Made by a program: the position numbers and the translations under genes
Part shown: positions 33,820 through 49,120 of the stretch, piece after piece
How positions within the stretch are numbered: the stretch's first letter is position 1
How the letters are laid out: the number at the start of each line of letters is the position of its first letter
Source: Microbacterium saccharophilum
GTDB lineage: Bacteria > Actinomycetota > Actinomycetes > Actinomycetales > Microbacteriaceae
Assembly: GCF_007992455.1 (NCBI RefSeq)
Contig: NZ_BKAH01000002.1
Location: 124,001-188,000, forward strand
Direction: 5' to 3'
Length of the DNA: 64,000 bases
The notes under the pieces: generated by a model
Seen by the model: only the letters and a program-made list of their open reading frames with translations
Databases searched by the model: none
What the model was told of the DNA's origin: nothing

Positions 33820-33926
33820 CGTCGTCTCCCTTCGCGCGTGCCGGTTCGCGCCTCCAGTGTCACCCGAGGTCCGCCGCATCCGGCGAGGCACGCCGCGTGC
33901 CGTCGACCTCGGCGTCGGAACCGGGT

Positions 33927-34790
33927 TCAGCGTTCGAACACGGACGTCGCGGGCTTCGGCGACGGGGCGGCATCCGCATCCGTCATGACCCGCGCGCCGC
34001 GCGCGAACTCGTCCAGCTCGGTGCCCTGCGCGACCTTCGCCGGGTGCGGGCCGGCGGCCATGAGACGCGGCAGCCACTCGACCGGGAGGGGAGCAGGCGA
34101 CGCCGCGATCACGAGGTTCCCGAACCGGCGGCCCTTGAGCGTCTGCACCTCGGCGAGCACGATGACCTCCGGCAGGACGGCGCGCACCGTCGCGACCTGG
34201 CGTCGTGCGAACGCGAGCCCGGCGCCGTCGGCGACGTTGACGAGCAGGACGCCGGCGGGGGCGAGGAGGCGCGTGAGGATGCGGTAGTACTCGACGGTCG
34301 TGAGGTGCGCGGGGGTCTGCGCCCCGGCGAAGACGTCGGAGACGACGAGGTCGGCGGCGCCGATCAGTCCCGGCGGCATCTTCTGCGCGACGGCCCGCGC
34401 GTCGCCGATGCGCATGCGCACCTGGGCGCCGCGGGGGAGCGGCAGGTTCTCCCGCACGAGGTCGGCGAGCGGCTGCTCGAGTTCCACGACCTGCTGGCGG
34501 GAGCCCGGGCGGGTGTGCTCGAGGTAGCGCGGGAGGGTGAGGGCGCCCGCGCCGAGGTGCACGGCGGTCAGCGGCTGCCCCGGCATCCCGAGCAGGTCGA
34601 TGACGGCCGCCATCCGCGCGATGTACTCGAAGTGCAGGTGCGTCGGATCGTCGAGGTCGACGTGCGACTGCGGGGTCCCGTCGACGTCGAGCTCGAAGCC
34701 GCCGGCGAAGCGGCTCGGGAGGATGCGCGCGATCGTGCCGTCGGACAGGCGCCGCGACGGCCCCGCATCCTCCAGGTGTGCGCGCGCCAT
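33927..34790 (-). CDS. Spermidine-synthase-like methyltransferase-fold protein
   Basis: The 287-residue protein has the spermidine/spermine synthase core: LTAVHLGAGALTLPRYL (motif I, GxGxG-like), VVELEQPLADLVREN (acidic adenosine contact), MRIGDARAVAQKM and LVVSDVFAGAQTPAHLTTVEYY. The usual amine-binding tetrad is not clear, and there is no decarboxylase partner gene, so polyamine synthesis cannot be claimed; many actinobacterial members are of unknown function. Minus-strand -10 TAGCGT (34797-34802) is exactly 6 nt before the ATG. Confidence 0.83.
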   Translation of the reverse strand: MARAHLEDAGPSRRLSDGTIARILPSRFAGGFELDVDGTPQSHVDLDDPTHLHFEYIARMAAVIDLLGMPGQPLTAVHLGAGALTLPRYLEHTRPGSRQQVVELEQPLADLVRENLPLPRGAQVRMRIGDARAVAQKMPPGLIGAADLVVSDVFAGAQTPAHLTTVEYYRILTRLLAPAGVLLVNVADGAGLAFARRQVATVRAVLPEVIVLAEVQTLKGRRFGNLVIAASPAPLPVEWLPRLMAAGPHPAKVAQGTELDEFARGARVMTDADAAPSPKPATSVFER

Positions 34791-34851
34791 CCCCCCACGC
34801 TACCCGCCGCCCCGGCCCGCCCCCTCCGCCCCCTCTGTGCCCTTCGCGCCC

Positions 34852-34937
34852 CGAGAAGCCACATCCGGCACGAGAAACCACATCCGGCGTGAGAAACCGC
34901 GTGTGTCGTGGTGTCTCGTGCTCGATGTGGTTTCTCG
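34852..34937. repeat. Hairpin array of 19-bp units in a divergent promoter region
   Basis: Three direct 19-bp units begin at 34852, 34871 and 34890 (consensus CGAGAAACCACATCCGGCA), and then inverted copies occupy 34900-34937. CGAGAAACCACATC (34871-34884) is matched perfectly by its inverse at 34924-34937, a 14-bp stem. The element lies between the divergent spermidine-synthase-like and pxpA genes, so it is not a terminator for either. Confidence 0.85.
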
Positions 34938-34976
34938 GCGCCGCCGGGTCCGCCACTCCGGCTGCGGACGCGGCGC

Positions 34977-34982
34977 TACCGT
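34977..34982 (+). promoter_or_regulatory. -10 element TACCGT, leaderless-type, for pxpA
   Basis: TACCGT is followed by 6 nt and the ATG at 34989. The same hexamer and spacing precede the gene at 48521. Confidence 0.6.
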
Positions 34983-34988
34983 GGGTGC

Positions 34989-35744
34989 ATGGCGGCGATC
35001 GACCTCAACGCGGACCTCGGCGAGACGGTCGATGGGATGCCGACGGCCGACGACGAGGCGATGTTCGAGGTCGTCTCCAGCGCCTCCGTCGCGTGCGGCG
35101 GCCACGCGGGAGACGCCGCCTCGATGCGCGACGCGGTCGAGCGCGCCGCGCGCCGCGGCGTCGCCGTCGGGGCCCACCCGTCCTACCTCGACCGCGCGGG
35201 ATTCGGCCGCGCCGCGCAGGACGTCGACCCCGCCACGCTCCGCGCGCAGGTCGCGGCGCAGCTGACCGCGCTCGTCGGCGCCGGCGCCGACCTCCGCTAC
35301 GTGAAGCCGCACGGCGCGCTCTATCACGCGGTCACGGCGGATGCCGCTGCCGCCGCCGCCGTCGCGACCGCCGTCGCGGACGTCGCCGCGCGCCTCGGCC
35401 GCCCGCTGCCCGTCCTGGGCCTGGACGGCGCGATCGCCCGTGCGGCGGAGTCCCGCGGGCTGCCCTTCCGCCGTGAGGCGTTCCTCGACCGCGGGTACCG
35501 GGCCGACGGCTCGCTCGTCCCGCGCGGCGAGCCGGGCGCGCTCCTGCACGACCCGGATGCCGTCGCCGCCCGCGCCGTGCGGCTCGTGCGGGAGGGCGTC
35601 GTCGAGGCGGCGGACGGGACCCTCGTGCGGGTGGATGCCGTGTCACTCTGCGTGCACGGCGACACCGCGGGCGCCGTCGCGATGGCGCGGGCCGTCCGTC
35701 TGGCGCTGGACGCGGCGGGTGTGGCGGTGCGCGCGCCGTGGTGA
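34989..35744 (+). CDS. pxpA: 5-oxoprolinase subunit A (LamB/YcsF family)
   Basis: The 251-residue protein matches PxpA end to end: IDLNADLGETVDG, SVACGGHAGD, VGAHPSYLDRAGFGR, YVKPHGALYHAV and VSLCVHGDTAGAV. PxpA works with PxpB and PxpC as an ATP-dependent 5-oxoprolinase, turning the damage product 5-oxoproline into glutamate. The next gene encodes the B and C subunits as one chain and overlaps the stop by 4 nt. Confidence 0.96.
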   Translation: MAAIDLNADLGETVDGMPTADDEAMFEVVSSASVACGGHAGDAASMRDAVERAARRGVAVGAHPSYLDRAGFGRAAQDVDPATLRAQVAAQLTALVGAGADLRYVKPHGALYHAVTADAAAAAAVATAVADVAARLGRPLPVLGLDGAIARAAESRGLPFRREAFLDRGYRADGSLVPRGEPGALLHDPDAVAARAVRLVREGVVEAADGTLVRVDAVSLCVHGDTAGAVAMARAVRLALDAAGVAVRAPW

Positions 35745-37411
35745 CCGGCCTCCGCCTGCTGCCGTTCGGCGACCGGGCCGTCCTGGCCGAGGTCCCGAGC
35801 CTGCACGCCGTGCTCGACCTGCACGCACAGCTGACGGCGGCGCCCCCGCCCGGGGTCGTCGACATCGTCCCCGCGGCCCGCACGGTCCTCGTCCGCGTGG
35901 ACCCCGGCGCGCTGCCGCTCACGGCGGCGCGGGCGTGGATCACCGCCGCCGCGGAGGCGCCGGCCGCCGCGCCGGCGCCCTCCTCCCTCGTCGAGCTTCC
36001 GATCACGTACGACGGCGCCGACCTGGCCGAGACGGCCGACCTGCTCGGCCTCACCCCCGCGGAGCTCACCGCCCGGCACGCCGCCGCAGAGTGGACGGTC
36101 GCGTTCACCGGTTTCGCCCCCGGCTTCGGCTACCTCGTGAGCGAGGAGTGGCCGTTCGACGTACCCCGCCGCGCGACTCCGCGCACCCGCGTGCCGGCCG
36201 GCGCCGTGGGGCTCGCCGGCGCGTTCAGCGGGGCGTACCCGCGCGAGACGCCGGGCGGCTGGCAGCTCATCGGCACGACGCCGGCCCCGCTCTTCGACCC
36301 GGATGCCGGCACCTCGGCCCTCCTCGCACCGGGTGCGCGCGTGCGGTTCGTGCCGCAGGTTCCGGATGCCGTGAGCGGCGCCGCACCCGTGACCGGCGCC
36401 GCCCCTGCCGACCGTGCCGGCACGGCCGGTGCGCCCCCGCCTCCCGGTTCCACCCCCTCCGCGTCTCGCGGCCGCGCCGACTCCACCCCGCCCGTGCCTC
36501 GCGTCCCGGCGACCCCGAACCTGACCCCCACCCCCGCCCTCACGATCCGCGAGCCCGGGCTCCTCGCCACCGTCCAGGACCAGGGCCGCCCCGGTCACGC
36601 CGCGGAGGGGGTCGCCGTCTCCGGCGCGCTGGACCGCGCCGCGCTGCGCACCGCGAACCGGCTCGTCGGCAACGACGAGGGCGCCGCGGGGGTCGAGATC
36701 ACGCTGGGCGGGTTCCGCGCCGTCGCGCACACCGACCTGTGGGTCGCCGTGACCGGCGCGTGGGGTCCGATCCGCTGCGCCGGTCGCGAGCTCGCGCCGT
36801 ACGAGGCGCACCTGTGGCCGGCCGGCGCGGAGCTGCAGGTCGACTGGTTCACGCGCGGCGCGCGCGGCTACCTCGCGGTGCGCGGCGGCCTCGACGCCCG
36901 CGCGGCGCTCGGGTCCCGGAGCACCGACATCCTGTCCGGGCTCGGCCCGGCCCCCCTCGCCGCCGGCTCCGCGCTCGCGCTCGCCGCCGCCGCGGCGCGC
37001 CCCGTCCCGCCCGACGACCTGCACCCGTGGAGCCCGCCCCGAGACGACCTCATCGAGGTGGAGCTCGCCCCGGGGCCCCGCGCCGACTGGTTCGCCCCGC
37101 CCGCGCTCGCCGCCCTGTTCGAGGCGGCCTGGACCGTGACCGGTCAGGCGGACCGCGTCGGCATCCGACTCGACGGACCGCTCCTGGACCGCGTGCGCAC
37201 CGACGAGCTCCCCAGCGAGGGGATGGCCCCCGGCGCCCTGCAGGTCCCACCCGCCGGCCGCCCTGTCATCCTCGGCGCGGACGGGCCGGTCACCGGCGGC
37301 TATCCCGTCATCGCGGTGGTGACGGATGCCGGACGCGACGCGCTGGCGCAGGCGCGCCCCGGCACGACACTGCGCTTCCGGCACGCGCGGACCGGGCCCT
37401 GGCCCGCCTAG
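35741..37411 (+). CDS. pxpBC: Fused 5-oxoprolinase subunits B and C (PxpB-PxpC)
   Basis: In this 556-residue protein, residues 1-210 are PxpB (LLPFGDRAVLAEV, FTGFAPGFGYL, RVPAGAVGLAGAFSGAYPRETPGGWQLIG) and about 265-556 are PxpC (REPGLLATVQDQGRPGH, ALRTANRLVGNDEGAAGVEI, YLAVRGGLDA, SRSTDILSG, GMAPGALQVPPAGRPVILGADG). A Pro/Ala/Thr-rich linker of about 55 residues joins them. In E. coli these are separate genes; the fusion guarantees equal amounts. I took the GTG at 35741, which overlaps the pxpA stop (GTGA); a second GTG one codon upstream is also possible. Confidence 0.94.
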   Translation: MTGLRLLPFGDRAVLAEVPSLHAVLDLHAQLTAAPPPGVVDIVPAARTVLVRVDPGALPLTAARAWITAAAEAPAAAPAPSSLVELPITYDGADLAETADLLGLTPAELTARHAAAEWTVAFTGFAPGFGYLVSEEWPFDVPRRATPRTRVPAGAVGLAGAFSGAYPRETPGGWQLIGTTPAPLFDPDAGTSALLAPGARVRFVPQVPDAVSGAAPVTGAAPADRAGTAGAPPPPGSTPSASRGRADSTPPVPRVPATPNLTPTPALTIREPGLLATVQDQGRPGHAAEGVAVSGALDRAALRTANRLVGNDEGAAGVEITLGGFRAVAHTDLWVAVTGAWGPIRCAGRELAPYEAHLWPAGAELQVDWFTRGARGYLAVRGGLDARAALGSRSTDILSGLGPAPLAAGSALALAAAAARPVPPDDLHPWSPPRDDLIEVELAPGPRADWFAPPALAALFEAAWTVTGQADRVGIRLDGPLLDRVRTDELPSEGMAPGALQVPPAGRPVILGADGPVTGGYPVIAVVTDAGRDALAQARPGTTLRFRHARTGPWPA

Positions 37412-37414
37412 GGT
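37409..37414 (+). promoter_or_regulatory. -10 element TAGGGT overlapping the pxpBC stop codon
   Basis: TAGGGT begins with the TAG stop of pxpBC and lies 7 nt before the lipoprotein ATG, so the lipoprotein has its own promoter inside the end of the operon. Confidence 0.5.
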
Positions 37415-37421
37415 TGACCGC

Positions 37422-37994
37422 ATGTCGCGCACAACGAAGTCCGTCCCCCTCGTCCTCGTCGCCCTGCTGGCACTGGCGGGATGCTCGTCGTCCCCCGCCG
37501 TGGAGGCGGACCCGACGGATGCCGCCGACCCCGGCACGTCCGCGGCGACCGGCGACACGATCTCCGGCACCGGCTACTCCTTCCAGGTGCCCGAGGGGTG
37601 GGGCGAGCCCGAGCAGGAGATCGAGGGCTTCGACCCCGACGCGTTCGCCGCCGACCTCGACGACGCCGACGGGTTCTCGGACAACGTCAACGTGATCCTC
37701 TCGCCGGCCGGCGAGGTGACGCCCGAGCAGGTGGAGACCCTCGGCGTCGAGGAGCTCGAGGGCGTCGGCGCGACCGACGTCGAGATCGGCGACCGCATCA
37801 CCGTCGCCGGCTCCGAGTCGGCGCACCTCTCCGCCGCGCTGGCGTCGGAGGGCACCGAGTACGTGGTGGACCAGTTCTACGTCACGGCGGACGGGCAGAC
37901 CTACGTCGTCACGTTCTCCTTCAGCCCCACGGTCTCCGACGCCGACCGGGACGAGATCGCCGAATCGGTCCTCGCCTCCTGGACCTGGAGCTGA
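37422..37994 (+). CDS. Predicted lipoprotein
   Basis: The 190-residue protein has a lipoprotein signal (basic start, hydrophobic 8-19, lipobox LALAGC with Cys21), a short Ser/Ala/Asp linker, and an acidic globular domain (about 45-190) containing GYSFQVPEGWGEPEQEI and DQFYVTADGQTYVVTFSFSP. This resembles the PsbP/LpqN-like fold of small actinobacterial lipoproteins. Function unknown. It lies on the same strand 10 bp after pxpBC. Confidence 0.8.
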   Translation: MSRTTKSVPLVLVALLALAGCSSSPAVEADPTDAADPGTSAATGDTISGTGYSFQVPEGWGEPEQEIEGFDPDAFAADLDDADGFSDNVNVILSPAGEVTPEQVETLGVEELEGVGATDVEIGDRITVAGSESAHLSAALASEGTEYVVDQFYVTADGQTYVVTFSFSPTVSDADRDEIAESVLASWTWS

Positions 37995-38022
37995 CCGGAC
38001 CCGCCGCGAGCGCCGGCCTCGG

Positions 38023-40653
38023 TCACCAGCGCGCGAGCTGCTCCTGCGCCGTGGCGAGCTCGCGCGGGGGCAGCGCGCGGGCGACGGCCTCGGTGAGGGT
38101 GAGCTCCGCGCCGCTGGCCTCGCCCTCGGCGACGAGGGCCGGAGCCTTCGCGCGGGCCGCGTCCAGCGACAGCGCGTGCACCGTGAACGCCTCGACGTCG
38201 AAGACGCCCACGCGATGGCGGATGGTGGTCGCGGCGGCGGAGAGCTCGCCGGCGCGCCGCGCGTCGCCGCGCGCCGCGGCGACGGCGCACAGTCCCTCGA
38301 GGCCGTAGGCGACGCCCTCCTCGTGATGCAGGCGCAGCGAGTCCAGCAGCGTCCGGACGAAGACCGCCTCCGCCTCGTCCACGGCGCCTCCGACCATGAG
38401 CAGCCGCCCCTTCTGGTTGCCCGCGATGGACCGGGTGAAGAGGTCGCCGCCCGCGTCGGCGATGGCGCTCGCCCGCTCGAAGTGCGCGAGCGCGTCTTCG
38501 CGTGACCCGCGGAGCCACGCGACCCTCCCGAGGGAGACGCGCGTGATCGCCTCGCCCCACGCGTTTCCGACGGCGTGCAGCCGCTCGACCGCCTCGTTCA
38601 GCTCCCGCTCGGCGAGATCGATGTCGGGGTCGGGCAGCTGCACGCGCGCGGTCGCCCGCGCCGCGAACGCCATGGCGGCGGCGTCCTCGTCGCCCGCCTC
38701 GCCGAACAGCCGCGCCACCTCGCCGAGGCCGGCGACGACCTCCTGCGCGGGGCGCTGCCACAGCTCCCCCCACAGGGCGTAGAACCATGCGACGGCGCGG
38801 GTGTGCTGCGTCATCGGCTTGTCCTTGCCCAGCAGCTCCAGCATCCACACCCGCACGCCGGCGAACAGGCCCATGATCCACCAGTAGATCAGGAGCGCCC
38901 ACGCGAGGTCGCCGGCGTCGTCGAGCCGGTCGATGTAGACGAGATGCCGCACCGCGGCCCGGAGGTTCGCCAGCTGCAGGCCGAGCTCGGCCAACGCCGC
39001 CTCCTGCCCGGGGCCCCGCAGTTCCGGCGCGATCCGCCGCACGAGGGCCAGGTGGTAGTCGGCGTGCGCGGCCCGCATGAGGTCGGCCTCGCCGCGCTCC
39101 TTGAGCCGGTCGATGGCGTACTCGCGGACGATCGCGAGGAGCGACAGGACGCTCCGCCCGTCGATGTCGGTCTGTGTGACGAGCGAACTGTCCACGAGCG
39201 CCGCGAGGCCGTCGATGACCTCGGCCTCCCAGTCGCGTCCGGCGCCGATGGCCTCGACGGCCTCGAACGTGAACCGCTCCGCGAACACCCCGAGGTCCTC
39301 CAGGAGCGCCCGGTGCGCCGGGGTCAGCAGGCTCACGCTCCACTCCAGGGTGGCCCGCATCGTGCGGTGCCGCTCCGGCATGTCGCGGACGGCCGCCGTC
39401 AGGAGGGGGAGGGCACGGCTCAGCCGCTCCGCGATGGCCTGCGGCGACAGCATCCGCACCTTCGCGGCGGCGAGCTCGATCGCCAGCGGCAGCCCCTCCA
39501 GGCGCCGGCAGATGTCCATGACCGCGCCGGCGTTGTCCTCGGTGAGGGCGAAGCCGGGCTTGGCGGCGAGGGCGCGGTCGGCGAAGAGGGCGCACGCCGT
39601 CGACATCCCCGCCCGTTCCCGCGTGGCGGGGGCCCCGTCGGCAGGCGTCGTGAGCGCGCGCAGGTCGTAGACCCGCTCCCCGCGGATCCGCAGCACGATG
39701 CGGCTCGTCACGAGGAACGTCGCCTGCGGCGCGAGGTCGTACAGTCGCACGAGCAGCGGGGCGGCGTCGACGATCTGCTCGAAGTTGTCGAGCACGATCA
39801 GGACGCGCCGGTCCTCCAGCGCCCGTGCGATGCGGCCCTCGAGCGCGGCTTCGCCGTTGTCGCGGATGCCGAGACCGTAGGCGATCGTCGGGATCAGCAG
39901 CGCCGGCTCCAGGACGTTCTCCAGCGCCACGAAGTACACCCCGTCGGGGAAGAGGTCCCGGGCGCCCAGGGCGAGCTCGATCGCGAGACGGCTCTTGCCG
40001 ATGCCGCCGGGGCCGATGAGGCTCACGACGCGGTCGTGGCCGCGCGCCAGCATCTCCCGCACGGCGGCCAGGTCGTCCTCGCGCCCGATCGTCGTCGTGT
40101 ACGGCACGGGGATGCGCGCCGCCGGCGAGGCGCCGGCGGCGGCCGGATCGTCCCCTTCCGGCGTGCGCCGCGACTCGTCGAAGCGCTCCGCGAGAAGCGT
40201 CGCCAGGTCGGCGGCGACCCGGGACTCCAGTTCGTCGGCCGCCGTGAACGGGAGGTAGGCGGCGGTGTCGTCGGCCTGGATGCGGGCGATGAGCTCCGTC
40301 AGGCGCTCGTCGCGGTGGTCGGTCGCCTTGATGTAGATGAGCTTCGGCATGTCCCGCGGCGCGAGGTTGTACTCGTCCTCCAGCCCCGACACCTCCTCGT
40401 CCGGTGCGACCCAGCCGTAGCTGGCGCCGTAGATGCCCACGAACACGTCGCTCTGCTCCAGGTACGAGCGGTACAGCTCGCGCGGGGGATGCGGGCGGGC
40501 GCCGAGCTCGAACATCACCGGCGCGAGGTGGAGGCGCTCGATCGCCGACCGCGCGGCGCGGCGCTCATCGACGAGCTCGCGCAGGGTAGAGCTGACGAAG
40601 ACCCGGATCCGCTGGTCGGGCGTGCGGATCACGGGGCGGATGACCCCAGTCAT
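38023..40653 (-). CDS. DUF4062-STAND NTPase-TPR protein
   Basis: The 876-residue protein has an N-terminal DUF4062 domain (about 16-110; RVFVSSTLRELVDERRAARS, SDVFVGIYGASYGWV), which has a TIR-like fold, then an NB-ARC/STAND ATPase (about 185-480) with the P-loop LIGPGGIGKS (about 212-221), Walker B VLIVLDNFEQI and the GLPLAIELAA motif, then winged-helix and TPR-like helices to the end. This sensor-switch-effector layout matches NLR-like signalling proteins, some of which are anti-phage systems. The ATG at 40653 puts DUF4062 at the usual distance; the frame is open 12 codons more. It is transcribed divergently from rpoB. What it senses is unknown. Confidence 0.88.
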   Translation of the reverse strand: MTGVIRPVIRTPDQRIRVFVSSTLRELVDERRAARSAIERLHLAPVMFELGARPHPPRELYRSYLEQSDVFVGIYGASYGWVAPDEEVSGLEDEYNLAPRDMPKLIYIKATDHRDERLTELIARIQADDTAAYLPFTAADELESRVAADLATLLAERFDESRRTPEGDDPAAAGASPAARIPVPYTTTIGREDDLAAVREMLARGHDRVVSLIGPGGIGKSRLAIELALGARDLFPDGVYFVALENVLEPALLIPTIAYGLGIRDNGEAALEGRIARALEDRRVLIVLDNFEQIVDAAPLLVRLYDLAPQATFLVTSRIVLRIRGERVYDLRALTTPADGAPATRERAGMSTACALFADRALAAKPGFALTEDNAGAVMDICRRLEGLPLAIELAAAKVRMLSPQAIAERLSRALPLLTAAVRDMPERHRTMRATLEWSVSLLTPAHRALLEDLGVFAERFTFEAVEAIGAGRDWEAEVIDGLAALVDSSLVTQTDIDGRSVLSLLAIVREYAIDRLKERGEADLMRAAHADYHLALVRRIAPELRGPGQEAALAELGLQLANLRAAVRHLVYIDRLDDAGDLAWALLIYWWIMGLFAGVRVWMLELLGKDKPMTQHTRAVAWFYALWGELWQRPAQEVVAGLGEVARLFGEAGDEDAAAMAFAARATARVQLPDPDIDLAERELNEAVERLHAVGNAWGEAITRVSLGRVAWLRGSREDALAHFERASAIADAGGDLFTRSIAGNQKGRLLMVGGAVDEAEAVFVRTLLDSLRLHHEEGVAYGLEGLCAVAAARGDARRAGELSAAATTIRHRVGVFDVEAFTVHALSLDAARAKAPALVAEGEASGAELTLTEAVARALPPRELATAQEQLARW

Positions 40654-40733
40654 GGGGACATCATGGCCTTCCGTCCGCGCTCGCGCCACGGGTTTCCGGC
40701 GGATCTCGCGGCCCGACGCCGCGTGATCGCGCG

Positions 40734-40762
40734 GTTATACCGCAGCATCCGGGACAAATCAA
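40734..40762 (-). promoter_or_regulatory. Promoter of the DUF4062-STAND gene with palindrome over the -10
   Basis: On the minus strand -35 TTGATT (40757-40762), a 17-nt spacer and -10 TATAAC (40734-40739) form a good sigma-70-type promoter, giving a leader of about 75 nt. The -10 is embedded in the palindrome GCGGT-TAT-ACCGC (40731-40743), which could be a repressor site. Confidence 0.65.
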
Positions 40763-40771
40763 GAATCTCGC

Positions 40772-40800
40772 TGGACATGGCGCGTCGCCCGGGCTATAGT
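40772..40800 (+). promoter_or_regulatory. rpoB promoter and leader
   Basis: -35 TGGACA (40772-40777), a 17-nt spacer and -10 TATAGT (40795-40800) make a clear promoter. The transcript start at about 40807 gives a leader of about 160 nt to the TTG at 40967. The leader (40807-40966) contains no gene I can support and ends in RBS GGAGGT (40954-40959). The whole 40654-40966 gap holds these two back-to-back promoters. Confidence 0.8.
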
Positions 40801-40966
40801 GGGTAGTTGCGCTCCCTTCCCCCTGCCCTCATATGGTGGTCGGCTTGTGCCTGTTGTGCCCCCGTCGTATTCCGGCGGCGCGTGCTGCGCAGGTTTTCGG
40901 GTTCGGGAGCACTCCACCTGACGACAAGGAAACCAGCCCCTGCCCGGGCTCACGGAGGTAATCCCC

Positions 40967-44464
<3,498 letters not shown>

Positions 44465-44505
44465 CCCGGCCAGGCTTACAAACGATTTTCGACACAGGAG
44501 AACTA

Positions 44506-48381
<3,876 letters not shown>

Positions 48382-48384
48382 GGC

Positions 48385-48412
48385 GGATGCCGGTGGTCAC
48401 CCACCGGCATCC
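48385..48412 (+). terminator. First rpoBC terminator hairpin
   Basis: GGATGCCGGTGG (48385-48396) and CCACCGGCATCC (48401-48412) form a perfect 12-bp stem with loop TCAC, 3 nt after the rpoC stop. Confidence 0.85.
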
Positions 48413-48419
48413 CTCACTC

Positions 48420-48450
48420 GAAGGCCCTCGGCATCATGCCGGGGGCCTTC
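48420..48450 (+). terminator. Second rpoBC terminator hairpin
   Basis: A 15-bp near-perfect inverted repeat (48420-48434 and 48436-48450; one T-G wobble) lies 7 nt after the first hairpin. Tandem terminators fit a strongly transcribed operon. Confidence 0.8.
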
Positions 48451-48508
48451 GGCGTTCCCGTTCCGCGGCTCCTCGGAGCGCCGGTGCGGGCGCCGGGGCC
48501 GGGGCGCC

Positions 48509-48514
48509 TACCGT
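48509..48514 (+). promoter_or_regulatory. -10 element TACCGT, leaderless-type
   Basis: TACCGT is followed by GGGAGC and then the ATG at 48521. The 6-nt spacer might also act as a weak RBS. Confidence 0.55.
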
Positions 48515-48520
48515 GGGAGC

Positions 48521-49120
48521 ATGACCCGGGTCGGCGGCAGGAATGCGATCTTCGCGTGGGTCGTGGGGCTCATCAGCGCCGCGATCGTGGCGGTGCTCGT
48601 CGTCCTCGCGCTGCCGATGCTCCCGACATCCCTCGCGTGGCTCGGCGATCAGGTGAAGGGCCCGGTATCCGCCCCGGAGGCCCGCGACGAACCCGCCGAG
48701 GGCGGCGCGCCCGCGGAGTGCCGCGATCTGTACAGCCAGCCCCTGTGGGCCTCGCTCGTCTGGGCGCCGGACTCGGTGCTCACGCCCTCGCGCGACCTGC
48801 CGACCACGACGGCGACAGGACTCGTCGAGGCGCTCGCCCCGACCGTCCGGATGACCTGCACCTGGCGGTCGGCGGAGGGCGAGATCTCCACGACGCTCGC
48901 GGAGGTGGCCACGGATGCCGGCGCGATCGCCGCGACCGCCCTCCCCACCGCGGGCTTCGCGTGCGCCGCGTCCGACGGACGCACGCGCTGCACGCGCACC
49001 GACGGCGAACTCGTCGAGACGATCGAGGCTGGCGGCGGGCTGTGGCTGTCGACATCCCAGACGTCCTGGCAGCCGGCGGACTACCCGGGGCGGGTCGCGG
49101 ACGCCGTCTGGGCGGATTAG
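48521..49120 (+). CDS. Hypothetical membrane-anchored secreted protein
   Basis: The 199-residue protein has one N-terminal membrane helix (about 10-35) and an extracellular domain with five Cys residues (CRDLYSQPLW, MTCTWRSAEGE, FACAASDGRTRCTRTDG). I do not recognise a family. The domain shares its Cys placement and closing pattern (Trp just before the C-terminus, RVADAVWAD) with the lipoprotein-like product of the convergent neighbour, so the two look like diverged paralogues. The stop overlaps that gene's stop (TTAG). Confidence 0.7.
   Translation: MTRVGGRNAIFAWVVGLISAAIVAVLVVLALPMLPTSLAWLGDQVKGPVSAPEARDEPAEGGAPAECRDLYSQPLWASLVWAPDSVLTPSRDLPTTTATGLVEALAPTVRMTCTWRSAEGEISTTLAEVATDAGAIAATALPTAGFACAASDGRTRCTRTDGELVETIEAGGGLWLSTSQTSWQPADYPGRVADAVWAD

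Noticed and set aside
34540-35265. Open frames running through the 19-bp hairpin repeat region
   Set aside because: They combine repeat-derived peptides with shadows of the flanking genes; the flanking genes have clear homology and own promoters.
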